Shown here one piece after another: positions 26,644 through 38,144 of a DNA stretch of 64,000 bases. A program made the position numbers and the translations under genes. Location: contig NZ_JBHVOS010000013.1 in assembly GCF_042887685.1 (NCBI RefSeq), positions 1 to 64,000 on the forward strand, given 5' to 3'. Numbering within the stretch: position 1 is the first letter of the stretch; the number at the start of each line of letters is the position of its first letter. The stretch is from Oerskovia sp042887685. GTDB lineage: Bacteria > Actinomycetota > Actinomycetes > Actinomycetales > Cellulomonadaceae. A model generated the notes under the pieces. It had not been told where the DNA came from and searched no databases. It saw nothing but the letters and a program-made list of their open reading frames with translations.

Positions 26644-27642
26644 ATGGATGTTCCTGTCTGGATGTGGGTCGCGACGATCGGCATGATCGTCGCGATGCTG
26701 GCCTTCGACTTCGTGGGCCACGTCCGCACCCCGCACGCTCCCACCCTCAAGGAAGCCTCGTGGTGGTCCGCGGGCTACGTCGGCATCGCGATCCTCTTCG
26801 GGGCCGGGATCTGGGCCTACTTCGGCTCCGTCTACGGCGGCGAGTACTTCGCCGGGTACATCACCGAGAAGAGCCTGTCGGTCGACAACCTCTTCGTGTT
26901 CGTCCTCATCATGACGAGCTTCCGGGTGCCCAGGCTGTACCAGCAGAAGGTCCTGCTGATCGGCATCACGATCGCCCTGGTCCTGCGCACGATCTTCATC
27001 CTGCTGGGTGCCGCGCTGATCGAGAACTTCAGCTGGGTCTTCTACATCTTCGGCGCCTTCCTCATCTACACCGCGTACGCGCAGATCAAGAGCGCCAGGT
27101 CGCACGACGACGAGGAGTACAAGGAGAACGGCGTCCTGCGCCTCACGCGTCGTCTCTTCCCGACGACGGACGCGTACGTCGAGGACAAGATGTTCACGAA
27201 GATCGACGGCCGGCGCTACATCACGCCGATGCTCATCGTGATGATCGCGATCGGCAGCGCCGACCTCCTCTTCGCGGTCGACTCGATCCCCGCGATCTTC
27301 GGGCTCACGCAGGAGACGTTCCTCGTCTTCGCGGCCAACGCGTTCTCGCTCCTCGGCTTGCGCCAGCTCTACTTCCTGATCGACGGCCTGCTCGACCGGC
27401 TCGTGTACCTCGCATGGGGCCTGGCCGCGATCCTCGGCTTCATCGGGATCAAGCTCCTCATCCACGCGCTGCACAAGAACGAGATCCCGTTCATCAACGG
27501 CGGCGAGCACATCACGGCCATCCCTGAGATCTCGACGGCCGTCTCGCTCAGCTTCATCATCGTCACTCTCGCCATCACGACGATCGCGAGCCTCGCCAAG
27601 GACAAGAGCGACCGTCGCCGACTGGAGAAGGAAACCTACTGA
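26644..27642 (+). CDS. TerC-family membrane protein, first copy
   Basis: This 332-residue integral membrane protein with about nine helices has the TerC signature EKSLSVDNLFVFVLIM, acidic intramembrane residues in SADLLFAVDSIPAIFG and the closing GLRQLYFLIDGLLDRLVYL. TerC proteins are linked to metal export, especially Mn2+, and to tellurite resistance; the riboswitch upstream argues for manganese. GGAGG lies eight bases before ATG 26644; GTG 26641 is also in frame. The stop overlaps the start of a second TerC gene as TGATG. Confidence 0.9.
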   Translation: MDVPVWMWVATIGMIVAMLAFDFVGHVRTPHAPTLKEASWWSAGYVGIAILFGAGIWAYFGSVYGGEYFAGYITEKSLSVDNLFVFVLIMTSFRVPRLYQQKVLLIGITIALVLRTIFILLGAALIENFSWVFYIFGAFLIYTAYAQIKSARSHDDEEYKENGVLRLTRRLFPTTDAYVEDKMFTKIDGRRYITPMLIVMIAIGSADLLFAVDSIPAIFGLTQETFLVFAANAFSLLGLRQLYFLIDGLLDRLVYLAWGLAAILGFIGIKLLIHALHKNEIPFINGGEHITAIPEISTAVSLSFIIVTLAITTIASLAKDKSDRRRLEKETY

Positions 27643-28655
27643 TGCAGCACGAGCTGCCGTTCTGGTTCGAGGCGGCGTCCCTGACGACCCTCGTCGTCCT
27701 CCTGCTCGTCGACCTGGTGATCGTGGGCCGTCGCCCGCACGTGCCGTCGATGAAGGAGAGCGGCCTGTGGGTGGCTTTCTACGTCGCTCTGGCACTGGCG
27801 TTCGGCGGCCTCGTCGCCCTCGTGGGCGGCAGTGCTCCCGCGGTCGAGTTCTACGCGGGCTGGCTCACCGAGTACAGCCTGTCGGTCGACAACCTCTTCG
27901 TGTTCGTCATCATCATGACGAGGTTCGCCGTGCCGCGGGAGCACCAGCAGAAGGTGCTCATGGTGGGGATCATCGTGGCGCTCGTCCTGCGCGGGGCGTT
28001 CATCCTCGCGGGCGCCGCGATCATCGCCCAGTTCGTCTGGGTCTTCTACCTCTTCGGGGCGTTCCTGATCTACACCGCGATCAAGCTGGTCGTGGGTGGG
28101 GACGAGTCGGAGGAGTACCAGGAGAACCGCCTCATCCGGTCGCTGCGCCGGGTGCTGCCGCTGTCGCCGACGTACGACGGCGGCAGGCTGCGGACCGTGG
28201 TCGACGGCAAGCGGCTCTTCACGCCCATGCTGATCGTGTTCCTCGCGATCGGCAGCACGGACCTGCTGTTCGCGTTCGACTCGATCCCGGCGATCTTCGG
28301 GCTCACGCACGACCCGTTCATCGTGTTCACGACGAACGTGTTCGCCCTCATGGGGCTGCGTCAGCTCTACTTCCTGCTGGGCGGCCTGCTCGAGCGGCTC
28401 GTCTACCTGCCGATCGGGCTGGCGGTGATCCTGGGCTTCATCGGCGTCAAGCTGATCCTCGAGGCCCTGCACGAGAACACGCTGCCGTTCATCAACGGCG
28501 GCCAGCACATCGAGGCGGTCCCGACGGTGCCGATCTGGCTCTCGCTCGTGGTCATCCTGGGTGCGCTCGGGGTCACGACCGTGGCCAGCCTGCTGCGCAC
28601 GCGTGGTCAGCAGAAGGACCGCTCCCTGCCCGACGACGTCGACGCGGCCTCGTAG
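27642..28655 (+). CDS. TerC-family membrane protein, second copy
   Basis: This 337-residue paralogue of the preceding protein has the same core (TEYSLSVDNLFVFVIIM, STDLLFAFDSIPAIFG, GLRQLYFLLGGLLERLVYL) but a different N-terminus and a charged C-terminal tail. It overlaps the first copy by one base (TGATG), so they are coupled and share the riboswitch. Two tandem TerC proteins could act together, as a hetero-oligomer, or with different metal preference. A strong terminator follows, closing a two-gene operon. Confidence 0.9.
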   Translation: MQHELPFWFEAASLTTLVVLLLVDLVIVGRRPHVPSMKESGLWVAFYVALALAFGGLVALVGGSAPAVEFYAGWLTEYSLSVDNLFVFVIIMTRFAVPREHQQKVLMVGIIVALVLRGAFILAGAAIIAQFVWVFYLFGAFLIYTAIKLVVGGDESEEYQENRLIRSLRRVLPLSPTYDGGRLRTVVDGKRLFTPMLIVFLAIGSTDLLFAFDSIPAIFGLTHDPFIVFTTNVFALMGLRQLYFLLGGLLERLVYLPIGLAVILGFIGVKLILEALHENTLPFINGGQHIEAVPTVPIWLSLVVILGALGVTTVASLLRTRGQQKDRSLPDDVDAAS

Positions 28656-28687
28656 GCCCGCTGCGGCGGGTGCCGCTCGCCCCGTGA

Positions 28688-28729
28688 CACGAACGGCCCG
28701 TCTCCCTCCGGGGAGACGGGCCGTTCGTG
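28688..28729. terminator. Bidirectional terminator after terC genes
   Basis: A perfect 19-bp stem (28688-28706 with 28711-28729) and a TCCG loop lie between the convergent TerC and YciI genes. Confidence 0.85.
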
Positions 28730-28764
28730 CGTTCGTGGTGGGTGGTCCGGGACGCCGCGAACGG

Positions 28765-29064
28765 TCAGACGCGGTCGGCCCAGGGCCCGATCACGGGCGC
28801 CCACGGGCGGACCGTGCGACGCGTGATGACGTTCTCACGAGCGAACGGGTCGGCGTCGAACGTCAGCGCGACCGCCGCCTCGTCGGGAGCGTCGACGAGG
28901 AGCAGGGCACCGGCGGGGTTCGCAGCGTCCTGGGCGAGGGGTCCGGAGGCGAGCAGCGTGCCCTCGTCGAGCAGGCCGCGCAGGAAGGCGCGGTGCTCGG
29001 GGCGGAACTCGTCCAGGACGGCGGGCTTGTCGGCGTAGGTGTAGGTCACGGCGAAGATCGGCAT
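28765..29064 (-). CDS. YciI-family protein
   Basis: This 99-residue small alpha/beta protein of the YciI (dimeric ferredoxin-like) family starts MPIFAVTYTYADKPAVLDEFRPEHRAFL and shows the conserved Asp/Pro-rich SGPLAQDAANPAGALLLVDAP and the closing DPFARENVITRRTVRPWAPV. The His in RPEHRAFL may be catalytic; a dehalogenase-like role is suggested for some members, but function here is unknown. It is convergent with the TerC operon and upstream of the hydrolase gene on the same strand. Confidence 0.82.
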   Translation of the reverse strand: MPIFAVTYTYADKPAVLDEFRPEHRAFLRGLLDEGTLLASGPLAQDAANPAGALLLVDAPDEAAVALTFDADPFARENVITRRTVRPWAPVIGPWADRV

Positions 29065-29176
29065 GGCGACATTGAAGCATCATCCGGCGCGGGCGCTGCC
29101 GGAGGTCCGCCCGCGGCTCCGGCTCGGCTGCGGTGCGGCTCGGGAACGGTCGCTGGGGACGCGCCGACGACTGCCG

Positions 29177-29884
29177 CTACCAGCCGCGCTCGCGCCACTC
29201 GTCGAGGTGGGGTCGCTCCGCGCCGAGAGTCGTGTCGGCGCCGTGGCCCGGGTACACCCACGTGGCGTCGTCGAACCGGTCGAAGAGCCTGGTCGTGACG
29301 TCCGCGTAGAGCTGGGCGAAGCGCTCCGGGTCGTTCGAGGTGTTCCCCACCCCGCCGGGGAACAGCGAGTCCCCGGTGAAGAGGTGGGCGCGGCCCGGCA
29401 CGGCCTCCGGGGCGCTCGCGTGCTCGGGCTCGCGGTAGGCGAGAGCGACCGACCCGGGCGTGTGGCCGCGCAGGGCGATCACCTCGAGGGTGAGGTGGCC
29501 GAGGACGATCGTGTCGCCGTCGTGCAGGGGGCGCGAGACGGTGGTGCCGGTCGCCTCGGCGACGGCGTCCGCGTCCGGCGCCCCGGCCGCGAGCTGCGCG
29601 CCTGATGCGGCCCCGATCGAGGCGAGCGCCCCGATGTGGTCGAGGTGCCGGTGCGTCGTGACGACGAGGTCGAGGCGGGCCGTCGGCGAGCCCTCCCGGA
29701 CGAGCTCGAGGAGCCGGTCGGGCTCGGCCGCCGCGTCGACGAGGAGCTGGGCGCCGCTCCTGCGGCACGTCAGGAGGTAGGCGTCGTTCTCGGACGGCCC
29801 GACGGCGAGCTTGCGGATCGCGATCTCGTCCAGGAGCCGCAGGTCGCTCGGCCCTCCGACCGTGACGTCGCCGGTGTATCCCAC
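29177..29884 (-). CDS. Metallo-beta-lactamase-fold hydrolase
   Basis: The 235-residue protein carries a complete metal site: TTHRHLDHIG (HxHxDH), LRGHTPGSVAL, FTGDSLFPGGVGNT and YPGHGADTT. The spacing resembles glyoxalase II-like enzymes. The start GTG 29884 is chosen because GAGGAG lies six bases upstream; the frame stays open far beyond, but that extension is the antisense of uvrA. It is divergent from uvrA. Confidence 0.88.
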   Translation of the reverse strand: MGYTGDVTVGGPSDLRLLDEIAIRKLAVGPSENDAYLLTCRRSGAQLLVDAAAEPDRLLELVREGSPTARLDLVVTTHRHLDHIGALASIGAASGAQLAAGAPDADAVAEATGTTVSRPLHDGDTIVLGHLTLEVIALRGHTPGSVALAYREPEHASAPEAVPGRAHLFTGDSLFPGGVGNTSNDPERFAQLYADVTTRLFDRFDDATWVYPGHGADTTLGAERPHLDEWRERGW

Positions 29885-30064
29885 GCCGATCTCCTCGCTG
29901 TGCTGGGTGCCGTCCTGGCGGACGACGGGCCGCCGGTGTGACGAGCCTCTCGTGCCGAGTCTGGCACGGTGGTCGCGGCCGTGACTCCGCTGCTCACGGG
30001 GGCGACGTGCGGGCGTCCACGGCGGTCGCCGGGCTGCTCGGGCCGTCGGACGGGCGACCGGTGG

Positions 30065-30103
30065 TCGAACAGGTGTGCGAATGTCAGGGGCGAGGCATAC
30101 GAT
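30065..30103 (+). promoter_or_regulatory. LexA (SOS) box and promoter of uvrA
   Basis: TCGAAC-AGGT-GTGCGA (30065-30080) matches the actinobacterial LexA palindrome TCGAAC-N4-GTTCGA at 11 of 12 positions. The -10 TACGAT (30098-30103) lies 17 bp after its right half-site, which sits where the -35 would be. LexA bound here should block uvrA until DNA damage. GTG 30110 follows the -10 by six bases, so the message is probably leaderless. Confidence 0.72.
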
Positions 30104-30109
30104 GCTTCG

Positions 30110-33139
<3,030 letters not shown>

Positions 33140-33192
33140 GGGCTGCCTTCGGCCCGGTGTCGCCGAGCCAGGCCGCGTGCCCCGTCGTGTGC

Positions 33193-33678
33193 TCAGGCCG
33201 CGTGCGTGCGCAGCGGCGCGGGTTCGAGGAGCACGGGGAAGTTCACCGAGCGCGCCAGGAAGCAGTGGTCGTGCGCGCGGCGGTGGATCTCGGCGACGGC
33301 TGCCTCGGTGACCTCGGGGCCGTCGTCGACCACGACGTGCGGATGCAGAGTGACGTCCGTGAACTGACCTGCCCCGGCGGACTCGACCCGCATGGTGCCC
33401 GTCACCTCGTCCGTGTAGTCGCGCACGACGACTCCCGCAGCCGACGCGAGGTGGAGGAACCACAGCATGTGGCACTGCGACAGGCTCGCGACGAACAGCT
33501 CCTCGGGGCTGTACCGGCTCGGGTCGCCGCGGAAGGCGGGATCGGCCGAACCGGGCAGCGTCGGACGCCCGGCCAGGTCGACGTCGTGGTCGCGGCTGTA
33601 CGCGGTGTAGGTGGTGGTTCCGGTCTGGCCTGCGCCCGTCCAGCGGACGGTCGCGGCGTAGGAGTGAAGGGCGCCCAT
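33193..33678 (-). CDS. OsmC-family protein
   Basis: The 161-residue protein has the OsmC/Ohr fold markers: an N-terminal strand set (YAATVRWTGAGQTGTTTY), the catalytic Cys in YSPEELFVASLSQCHMLWFLHLA, and VTLHPHVVVDDGP. The second typical Cys lies in AHDHCFLARSV. Such proteins reduce organic hydroperoxides with small thiols. A -10 TAGGGT (33685-33690) six bases before ATG 33678 suggests a leaderless transcript. It is divergent from uvrC and convergent with uvrA. Confidence 0.88.
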   Translation of the reverse strand: MGALHSYAATVRWTGAGQTGTTTYTAYSRDHDVDLAGRPTLPGSADPAFRGDPSRYSPEELFVASLSQCHMLWFLHLASAAGVVVRDYTDEVTGTMRVESAGAGQFTDVTLHPHVVVDDGPEVTEAAVAEIHRRAHDHCFLARSVNFPVLLEPAPLRTHAA

Positions 33679-33684
33679 GCGGTC

Positions 33685-33774
33685 ACCCTAGCGGCGGTCG
33701 ACCGTTCGTGTGTGACGGGCGTCACGTGAGGCGCGTCGCCGGGGGTCCTGACTGTGGGTGCGCTGTCCTAGGCT
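33685..33774. promoter_or_regulatory. Divergent leaderless promoters of osmC-like gene and uvrC
   Basis: Minus strand: TAGGGT (33685-33690), six bases before ATG 33678. Plus strand: TAGGCT (33769-33774), seven bases before ATG 33782. No LexA box is seen between them. Confidence 0.5.
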
Positions 33775-33781
33775 GGCGGAC

Positions 33782-35896
33782 ATGGCTGATCCGTCCTCGT
33801 ACCGCCCCGCACCGGGGGAGATCCCCACGTCGCCGGGCGTGTACCGCTTCCGCGACGAGCACGGGCGCGTCATCTACGTCGGCAAGGCGAAGAACCTGCG
33901 TGCGCGCCTCGGCAGCTACTTCCAGGACCTGTCGAACCTCCACTACCGCACCCAGACGATGGTCACGACGGCCGCATCGGTCGAGTGGACGGTCGTGGGC
34001 ACCGAGGTCGAGGCCCTCGCGCTCGAGTACTCGTGGATCAAGGAGTTCGACCCGCGGTTCAACGTCAAGTATCGCGACGACAAGTCCTACCCGTACCTCG
34101 CGGTGACCTTGGGGGAGCAGTTCCCGCGCGCCCAGGTCATGCGCGGCGCCAAGCGTCCCGGGACCCGCTACTTCGGGCCCTACGGGCACGCGTGGGCGAT
34201 CCGCGAGACGCTCGACCTGCTGCTGCGGGTCTTCCCGGTCCGCACCTGCTCGGCGGGCGTGTTCAAGCGGGCCCAGCAGACGGGGCGCCCCTGCCTGCTC
34301 GGCTACATCGACAAGTGCTCGGCGCCCTGCGTGGGACGCATCACGCCCGAGGACCACCACGCGCTCGCCGAGGACTTCTGCGACTTCATGGCGGGCGACA
34401 CCGCGAAGTTCATCCGCCGGGTCGAGGCGAAGATGAAGGAAGCGGCAGCCGCCATGGAGTACGAGCAGGCCGCCCGCCTGCGCGACGACATCCTGGCTCT
34501 CGAGCGGGCCATGGAGAAGAACGCGGTCGTGCTCGGCGACGCCACCGACGCGGACATCTTCGCGCTCGCGGGCGACGAGCTCGAGGCCGCGGTGCAGGTC
34601 TTCCACGTGCGCGGTGGCCGTATCCGCGGCCAGCGCGGCTGGATCGTCGAGAAGGTCGAGGACGTGACCGACGCCGAGCTCGTCGAGCACCTCCTGCAGC
34701 AGGTCTACGGCTCGGTCGACGAAGCCCTCGGCGACTCCTCGACCCCGTCGTCGAGCGTCGTCCCCCGGGAGGTCCTCGTCCCGGTCCCGCCGCCCGACAC
34801 CGAGCAGGTCGTAGCGTGGCTCACGGGCCTGCGCGGCGCCAAGGTCGACGTGCGGGTGCCCCAGCGGGGCGACAAGCGCGAGCTCGCGGCGACGGTGCAC
34901 AAGAACGCCGAGCACGCCCTCGCGCTGCACCGCACGCGTCGCGCGGGCGACCTGACCACGCGCAGCCAGGCCCTGCGCGAGATCCAGGAGGCGTTGGGCC
35001 TCGACACCGCGCCGCTGCGCATCGAGTGCTACGACGTGTCGACCACGCAGGGCACGCACCAGGTCGCCTCCATGGTCGTCTTCGAGGACGGGCTCGCGCG
35101 CAAGAGCGAGTACCGTCACTTCGCGATCCGCGGCCCGGAGGGGCTGGGTGCCCGCGACGACACCGCGGCCATGCACGAGGTCATCACGCGCCGCTTCAAG
35201 CGCTACCTCGCGGACCGCTCCCAGGCCACGGACGTCGAGATGGACCTGGGGGCCGACGACGACACCGCGAGCGACGCGGACGCCGTCGCCGCAGGTTACG
35301 TCCCGCGATCGGGCGAGGTGGGCGCGGACGCCCCTGCGGGTCGCGCCGCCCGTTTCGCCTACCCGCCCAACCTCGTCGTGGTCGACGGCGGCCCGCCCCA
35401 GGTCGCGGCGGCCGCCCGGGCCCTCGCGGAGCTCGGGATCGACGACGTCGCGCTCTGCGGGCTCGCGAAGCGGCTCGAGGAGGTCTGGCTGCCGGGGGAG
35501 GACTACCCCGTGATCCTGCAGCGCAGCTCCGAGGGCCTGTACCTGCTCCAGCGGGTCCGGGACGAGGCCCACCGGTTCGCGATCTCCTACCACCGCAAGA
35601 AGCGCGGCAAGGCCATGACTGTCTCGGTCCTGGACGACGTCCCGGGCCTCGGGCCCGCGCGCAAGAAGGCGCTGCTCACCCACTTCGGCTCGCTCAAGCG
35701 CCTGCGTGCCGCGTCGGCCGAGGAGATCGCGACGGTCCCCGGCATGGGAGCCGCGACCGCGGCGGCGGTCGTCTCGGCGCTCGGCCCCACGACCCCGCCA
35801 CCCGCCACCGGGGCGACGGCCGACGGCGCCCCGACCGGGACCCCCGAGCCCGCCGCTCCCGCGACCGGCACGTCCGACGAGCCGGCGCCGGCATGA
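33782..35896 (+). CDS. uvrC: UvrABC excinuclease subunit C
   Basis: This 704-residue dual-incision nuclease has an N-terminal GIY-YIG domain (SPGVYRFRDEHGRVIYVGKAKNLRARLGSYF), a UVR motif for UvrB (MEYEQAARLRDDILALERAM), an RNase H-like incision domain (IECYDVSTTQGTHQVASMVVF, then VVDGGPPQV with a catalytic Asp) and tandem helix-hairpin-helix motifs near the end (LGPARKKALLTHFGSLKRL). A Pro/Ala/Thr-rich tail of about 40 residues follows. ATG 33782 begins the conserved region. It heads the uvrC-rapZ-yvcK-whiA block found in many Gram-positive genomes. Confidence 0.96.
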   Translation: MADPSSYRPAPGEIPTSPGVYRFRDEHGRVIYVGKAKNLRARLGSYFQDLSNLHYRTQTMVTTAASVEWTVVGTEVEALALEYSWIKEFDPRFNVKYRDDKSYPYLAVTLGEQFPRAQVMRGAKRPGTRYFGPYGHAWAIRETLDLLLRVFPVRTCSAGVFKRAQQTGRPCLLGYIDKCSAPCVGRITPEDHHALAEDFCDFMAGDTAKFIRRVEAKMKEAAAAMEYEQAARLRDDILALERAMEKNAVVLGDATDADIFALAGDELEAAVQVFHVRGGRIRGQRGWIVEKVEDVTDAELVEHLLQQVYGSVDEALGDSSTPSSSVVPREVLVPVPPPDTEQVVAWLTGLRGAKVDVRVPQRGDKRELAATVHKNAEHALALHRTRRAGDLTTRSQALREIQEALGLDTAPLRIECYDVSTTQGTHQVASMVVFEDGLARKSEYRHFAIRGPEGLGARDDTAAMHEVITRRFKRYLADRSQATDVEMDLGADDDTASDADAVAAGYVPRSGEVGADAPAGRAARFAYPPNLVVVDGGPPQVAAAARALAELGIDDVALCGLAKRLEEVWLPGEDYPVILQRSSEGLYLLQRVRDEAHRFAISYHRKKRGKAMTVSVLDDVPGLGPARKKALLTHFGSLKRLRAASAEEIATVPGMGAATAAAVVSALGPTTPPPATGATADGAPTGTPEPAAPATGTSDEPAPA

Positions 35897-36046
35897 CCTC
35901 CCGGGGTGGGTCCTCGCCCGCAGGGACCGCTCAGCGCGGGGTGCGCGGCGTCGTCGGGCTTCGTGGGCCGCAGGGCGGACACGCCCGGGACACGCGACGT
36001 GGCCGACCGCCCCGGGGCGCCGCGCCCCGGCTGGCATGCTGGTGAC

Positions 36047-36985
36047 ATGAGCACCGAACCCTCCCCGACGACCGTCCCTCAGGGCATCCCCGCGATCGAG
36101 GCGACCACGCACGCCCCCGAGCGGTCCGACGCCGAGGTCCTGGTGATCACCGGGATGTCGGGCGCCGGGCGCTCGCGCGCGGCCGCGGTGCTCGAGGACC
36201 TGGACTGGTACGTCGTCGACAACATGCCGCCGCGCATGCTCGTGCCGCTCGTCGACATGATGACCCGGTCAGGTTCGAGCGTGCAGCGGATCGCGGCCGT
36301 CGTCGACGTGCGCGGGGGCGGCTTCTTCGCGGACCTCCTCGACGTCCTCAAGCACCTGCGGGACGCCGGGGTCTTCTACCGGATCCTGTTCCTCGACGCG
36401 TCCGACGAGGTCCTCGTGCGCCGCTACGAGCAGGTCCGGCGACCGCACCCGCTGCAGGGCAACGGACGCATCCTGGACGGGATCGCGGAGGAGAGGCGGC
36501 TGGTCGCGAGCGTCGAGGAGCGCGCCGACGTCGTGATCGACACCTCGGAGCTCAACGTGCACGACCTCGCCCGGGAGGTCCGCGCAGCCGTCGCCCAGGG
36601 GACGCCCGACACGCTGCGCATCAACGTGGTCTCGTTCGGGTTCAAGTACGGGATCCCGCTCGACGCGGACCACGTCGTCGACATGCGGTTCCTCGCGAAC
36701 CCCTACTGGATCACGGAGCTCAGGCACCTCACCGGACGGGACCAGCCCGTGCGCGACTACGTCCTGGCCCGCCCGGGGGCCCTCGAGTTCGTCGACCGGT
36801 ACGTCAGCGCGCTCGAACCCGTCCTGGCCGGCTACCTGGCCGAGGAGAAGCGGTACGTGACCATCGCCGTGGGCTGCACAGGCGGCAAGCACCGTTCGGT
36901 CGCCATCTCCGAGGTGCTCGCCCAGCGGCTGCGCGCCGAGGGGCAGCGCGTCACCGTGACGGCCCGCGATCTCGGCAAGGAGTAG
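36047..36985 (+). CDS. rapZ: RapZ/YvcJ nucleotide-binding protein
   Basis: This 312-residue P-loop protein binds nucleotides and, in relatives, RNA or signalling nucleotides; in Escherichia coli it guides RNase E to a small RNA. The P-loop is GMSGAGRSRAA near residue 37, followed by YVVDNMPPRMLVPLVD, the central QVRRPHPL and the conserved C-terminal SFGFKYGIPLDADHVVDMRFLPNP-like region and GCTGGKHRSV. In actinobacteria the partner is unknown. ATG 36047 has CATGCT six bases upstream; a 25-residue disordered start precedes the P-loop domain. It is followed by yvcK at a 2-base gap. Confidence 0.93.
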   Translation: MSTEPSPTTVPQGIPAIEATTHAPERSDAEVLVITGMSGAGRSRAAAVLEDLDWYVVDNMPPRMLVPLVDMMTRSGSSVQRIAAVVDVRGGGFFADLLDVLKHLRDAGVFYRILFLDASDEVLVRRYEQVRRPHPLQGNGRILDGIAEERRLVASVEERADVVIDTSELNVHDLAREVRAAVAQGTPDTLRINVVSFGFKYGIPLDADHVVDMRFLANPYWITELRHLTGRDQPVRDYVLARPGALEFVDRYVSALEPVLAGYLAEEKRYVTIAVGCTGGKHRSVAISEVLAQRLRAEGQRVTVTARDLGKE

Positions 36986-36987
36986 TC

Positions 36988-37950
36988 GTGACCCTCGTGA
37001 ACCCGGCAGTCGTCGCGCTCGGCGGCGGGCACGGCCTGTCCGCGACGCTCTCGGCGCTGCGCCTCATGTCCGACCGCATCACGGCCGTCGTGACGGTCGC
37101 CGACGACGGCGGGTCCTCCGGGCGCCTGCGCACCGAGCTCGGTGTGCTCCCGCCCGGCGACCTGCGCATGGCGCTCGCGGCCCTGTGCGACGACTCGGAG
37201 TGGGGCCGGACGTGGAGCTCGGTCCTGCAGCACCGGTTCTCCTCGAGCGGGGACCTCGACCAGCACGCGGTCGGCAATCTCCTGATCGTCGCGCTGTGGG
37301 AGCTTCTCGACGACCCGGTCGCGGGCCTCGACTGGGTCGGCAAGCTCCTCGGTGCCCGGGGGCGGGTCCTGCCCATGGCCGCGGTGCCCCTCGGCATCGA
37401 GGTCGACGTGCGGACGGACGAGGGCCTCTCGACGATCGTCGGGCAGAGCCAGGTCGCGGTGACGCACGACCGCATCGAGCAGCTGCGGCTCGTACCTCCT
37501 GACCCGCCGGCCTGCCCCGAGGCCGTGGACGCCGTCAAGGGGGCCGACTGGGTGCTCCTCGGACCGGGCTCCTGGTACTCCTCGGTCATGCCTCACCTGC
37601 TCGTCCCCGAGCTCGCGCACGCGCTGCACGAGACGACGGCCCGGCGCTGCGTCGTCCTCAACCTCTCGAACACCTCGGGCGAGACCTACGGCATGACCGC
37701 GACCGACCACCTCGAGGCGCTGCACAAGCACGCACCCAGCCTGCGCATCGACGCGGTGATCGCGGACCCGAGCGCGGTCGACGACGTGGGTCTGCTCGCG
37801 GACGAGGCGGCCCGCACGGGCGCCCGGCTGCTGCTGCGTCAGGTGGGCCGCTCGGACGGCACGCCGCGGCACGACGCGCTGCGGCTCGCGGCTGCGCTGC
37901 GCGACGTCTTCGACGGGGTCCTGGGGGACGTGGGGACCGCACCGGGCTGA
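36988..37950 (+). CDS. yvcK: YvcK/CofD-like gluconeogenesis factor
   Basis: The 320-residue protein has the YvcK/CofD fold: ALGGGHGLSATLSALR at the nucleotide site, VVTVADDGGSSGRLRTELG, PGDLRMALAAL and GPGSWYSSVMPHLLVP. In Bacillus YvcK binds UDP-GlcNAc and helps coordinate cell wall synthesis with carbon source; in mycobacteria the homologue CuvA acts at the wall. GTG 36988 has AAGGAG seven bases upstream, inside the rapZ end, so the two genes are coupled. whiA follows after 194 bases. Confidence 0.93.
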   Translation: MTLVNPAVVALGGGHGLSATLSALRLMSDRITAVVTVADDGGSSGRLRTELGVLPPGDLRMALAALCDDSEWGRTWSSVLQHRFSSSGDLDQHAVGNLLIVALWELLDDPVAGLDWVGKLLGARGRVLPMAAVPLGIEVDVRTDEGLSTIVGQSQVAVTHDRIEQLRLVPPDPPACPEAVDAVKGADWVLLGPGSWYSSVMPHLLVPELAHALHETTARRCVVLNLSNTSGETYGMTATDHLEALHKHAPSLRIDAVIADPSAVDDVGLLADEAARTGARLLLRQVGRSDGTPRHDALRLAAALRDVFDGVLGDVGTAPG

Positions 37951-38144
37951 GGAGCGCGAGCAAGGACGAACCAGTGCGAGCGGGCCGCTGTCACGACCGC
38001 TCGTCCCGGGGCTGCGACACGGCCCCCCGTGCCCTATGCGGTCGGACGAGGGATTGGCCGTGCTGTCGGCACGGAGCCGTGCCGAGGGGCGTCTCCTGGC
38101 AGAAGGCGGTCACGATCGTTGCTCGTTGATGGGAGGATGTCGCC

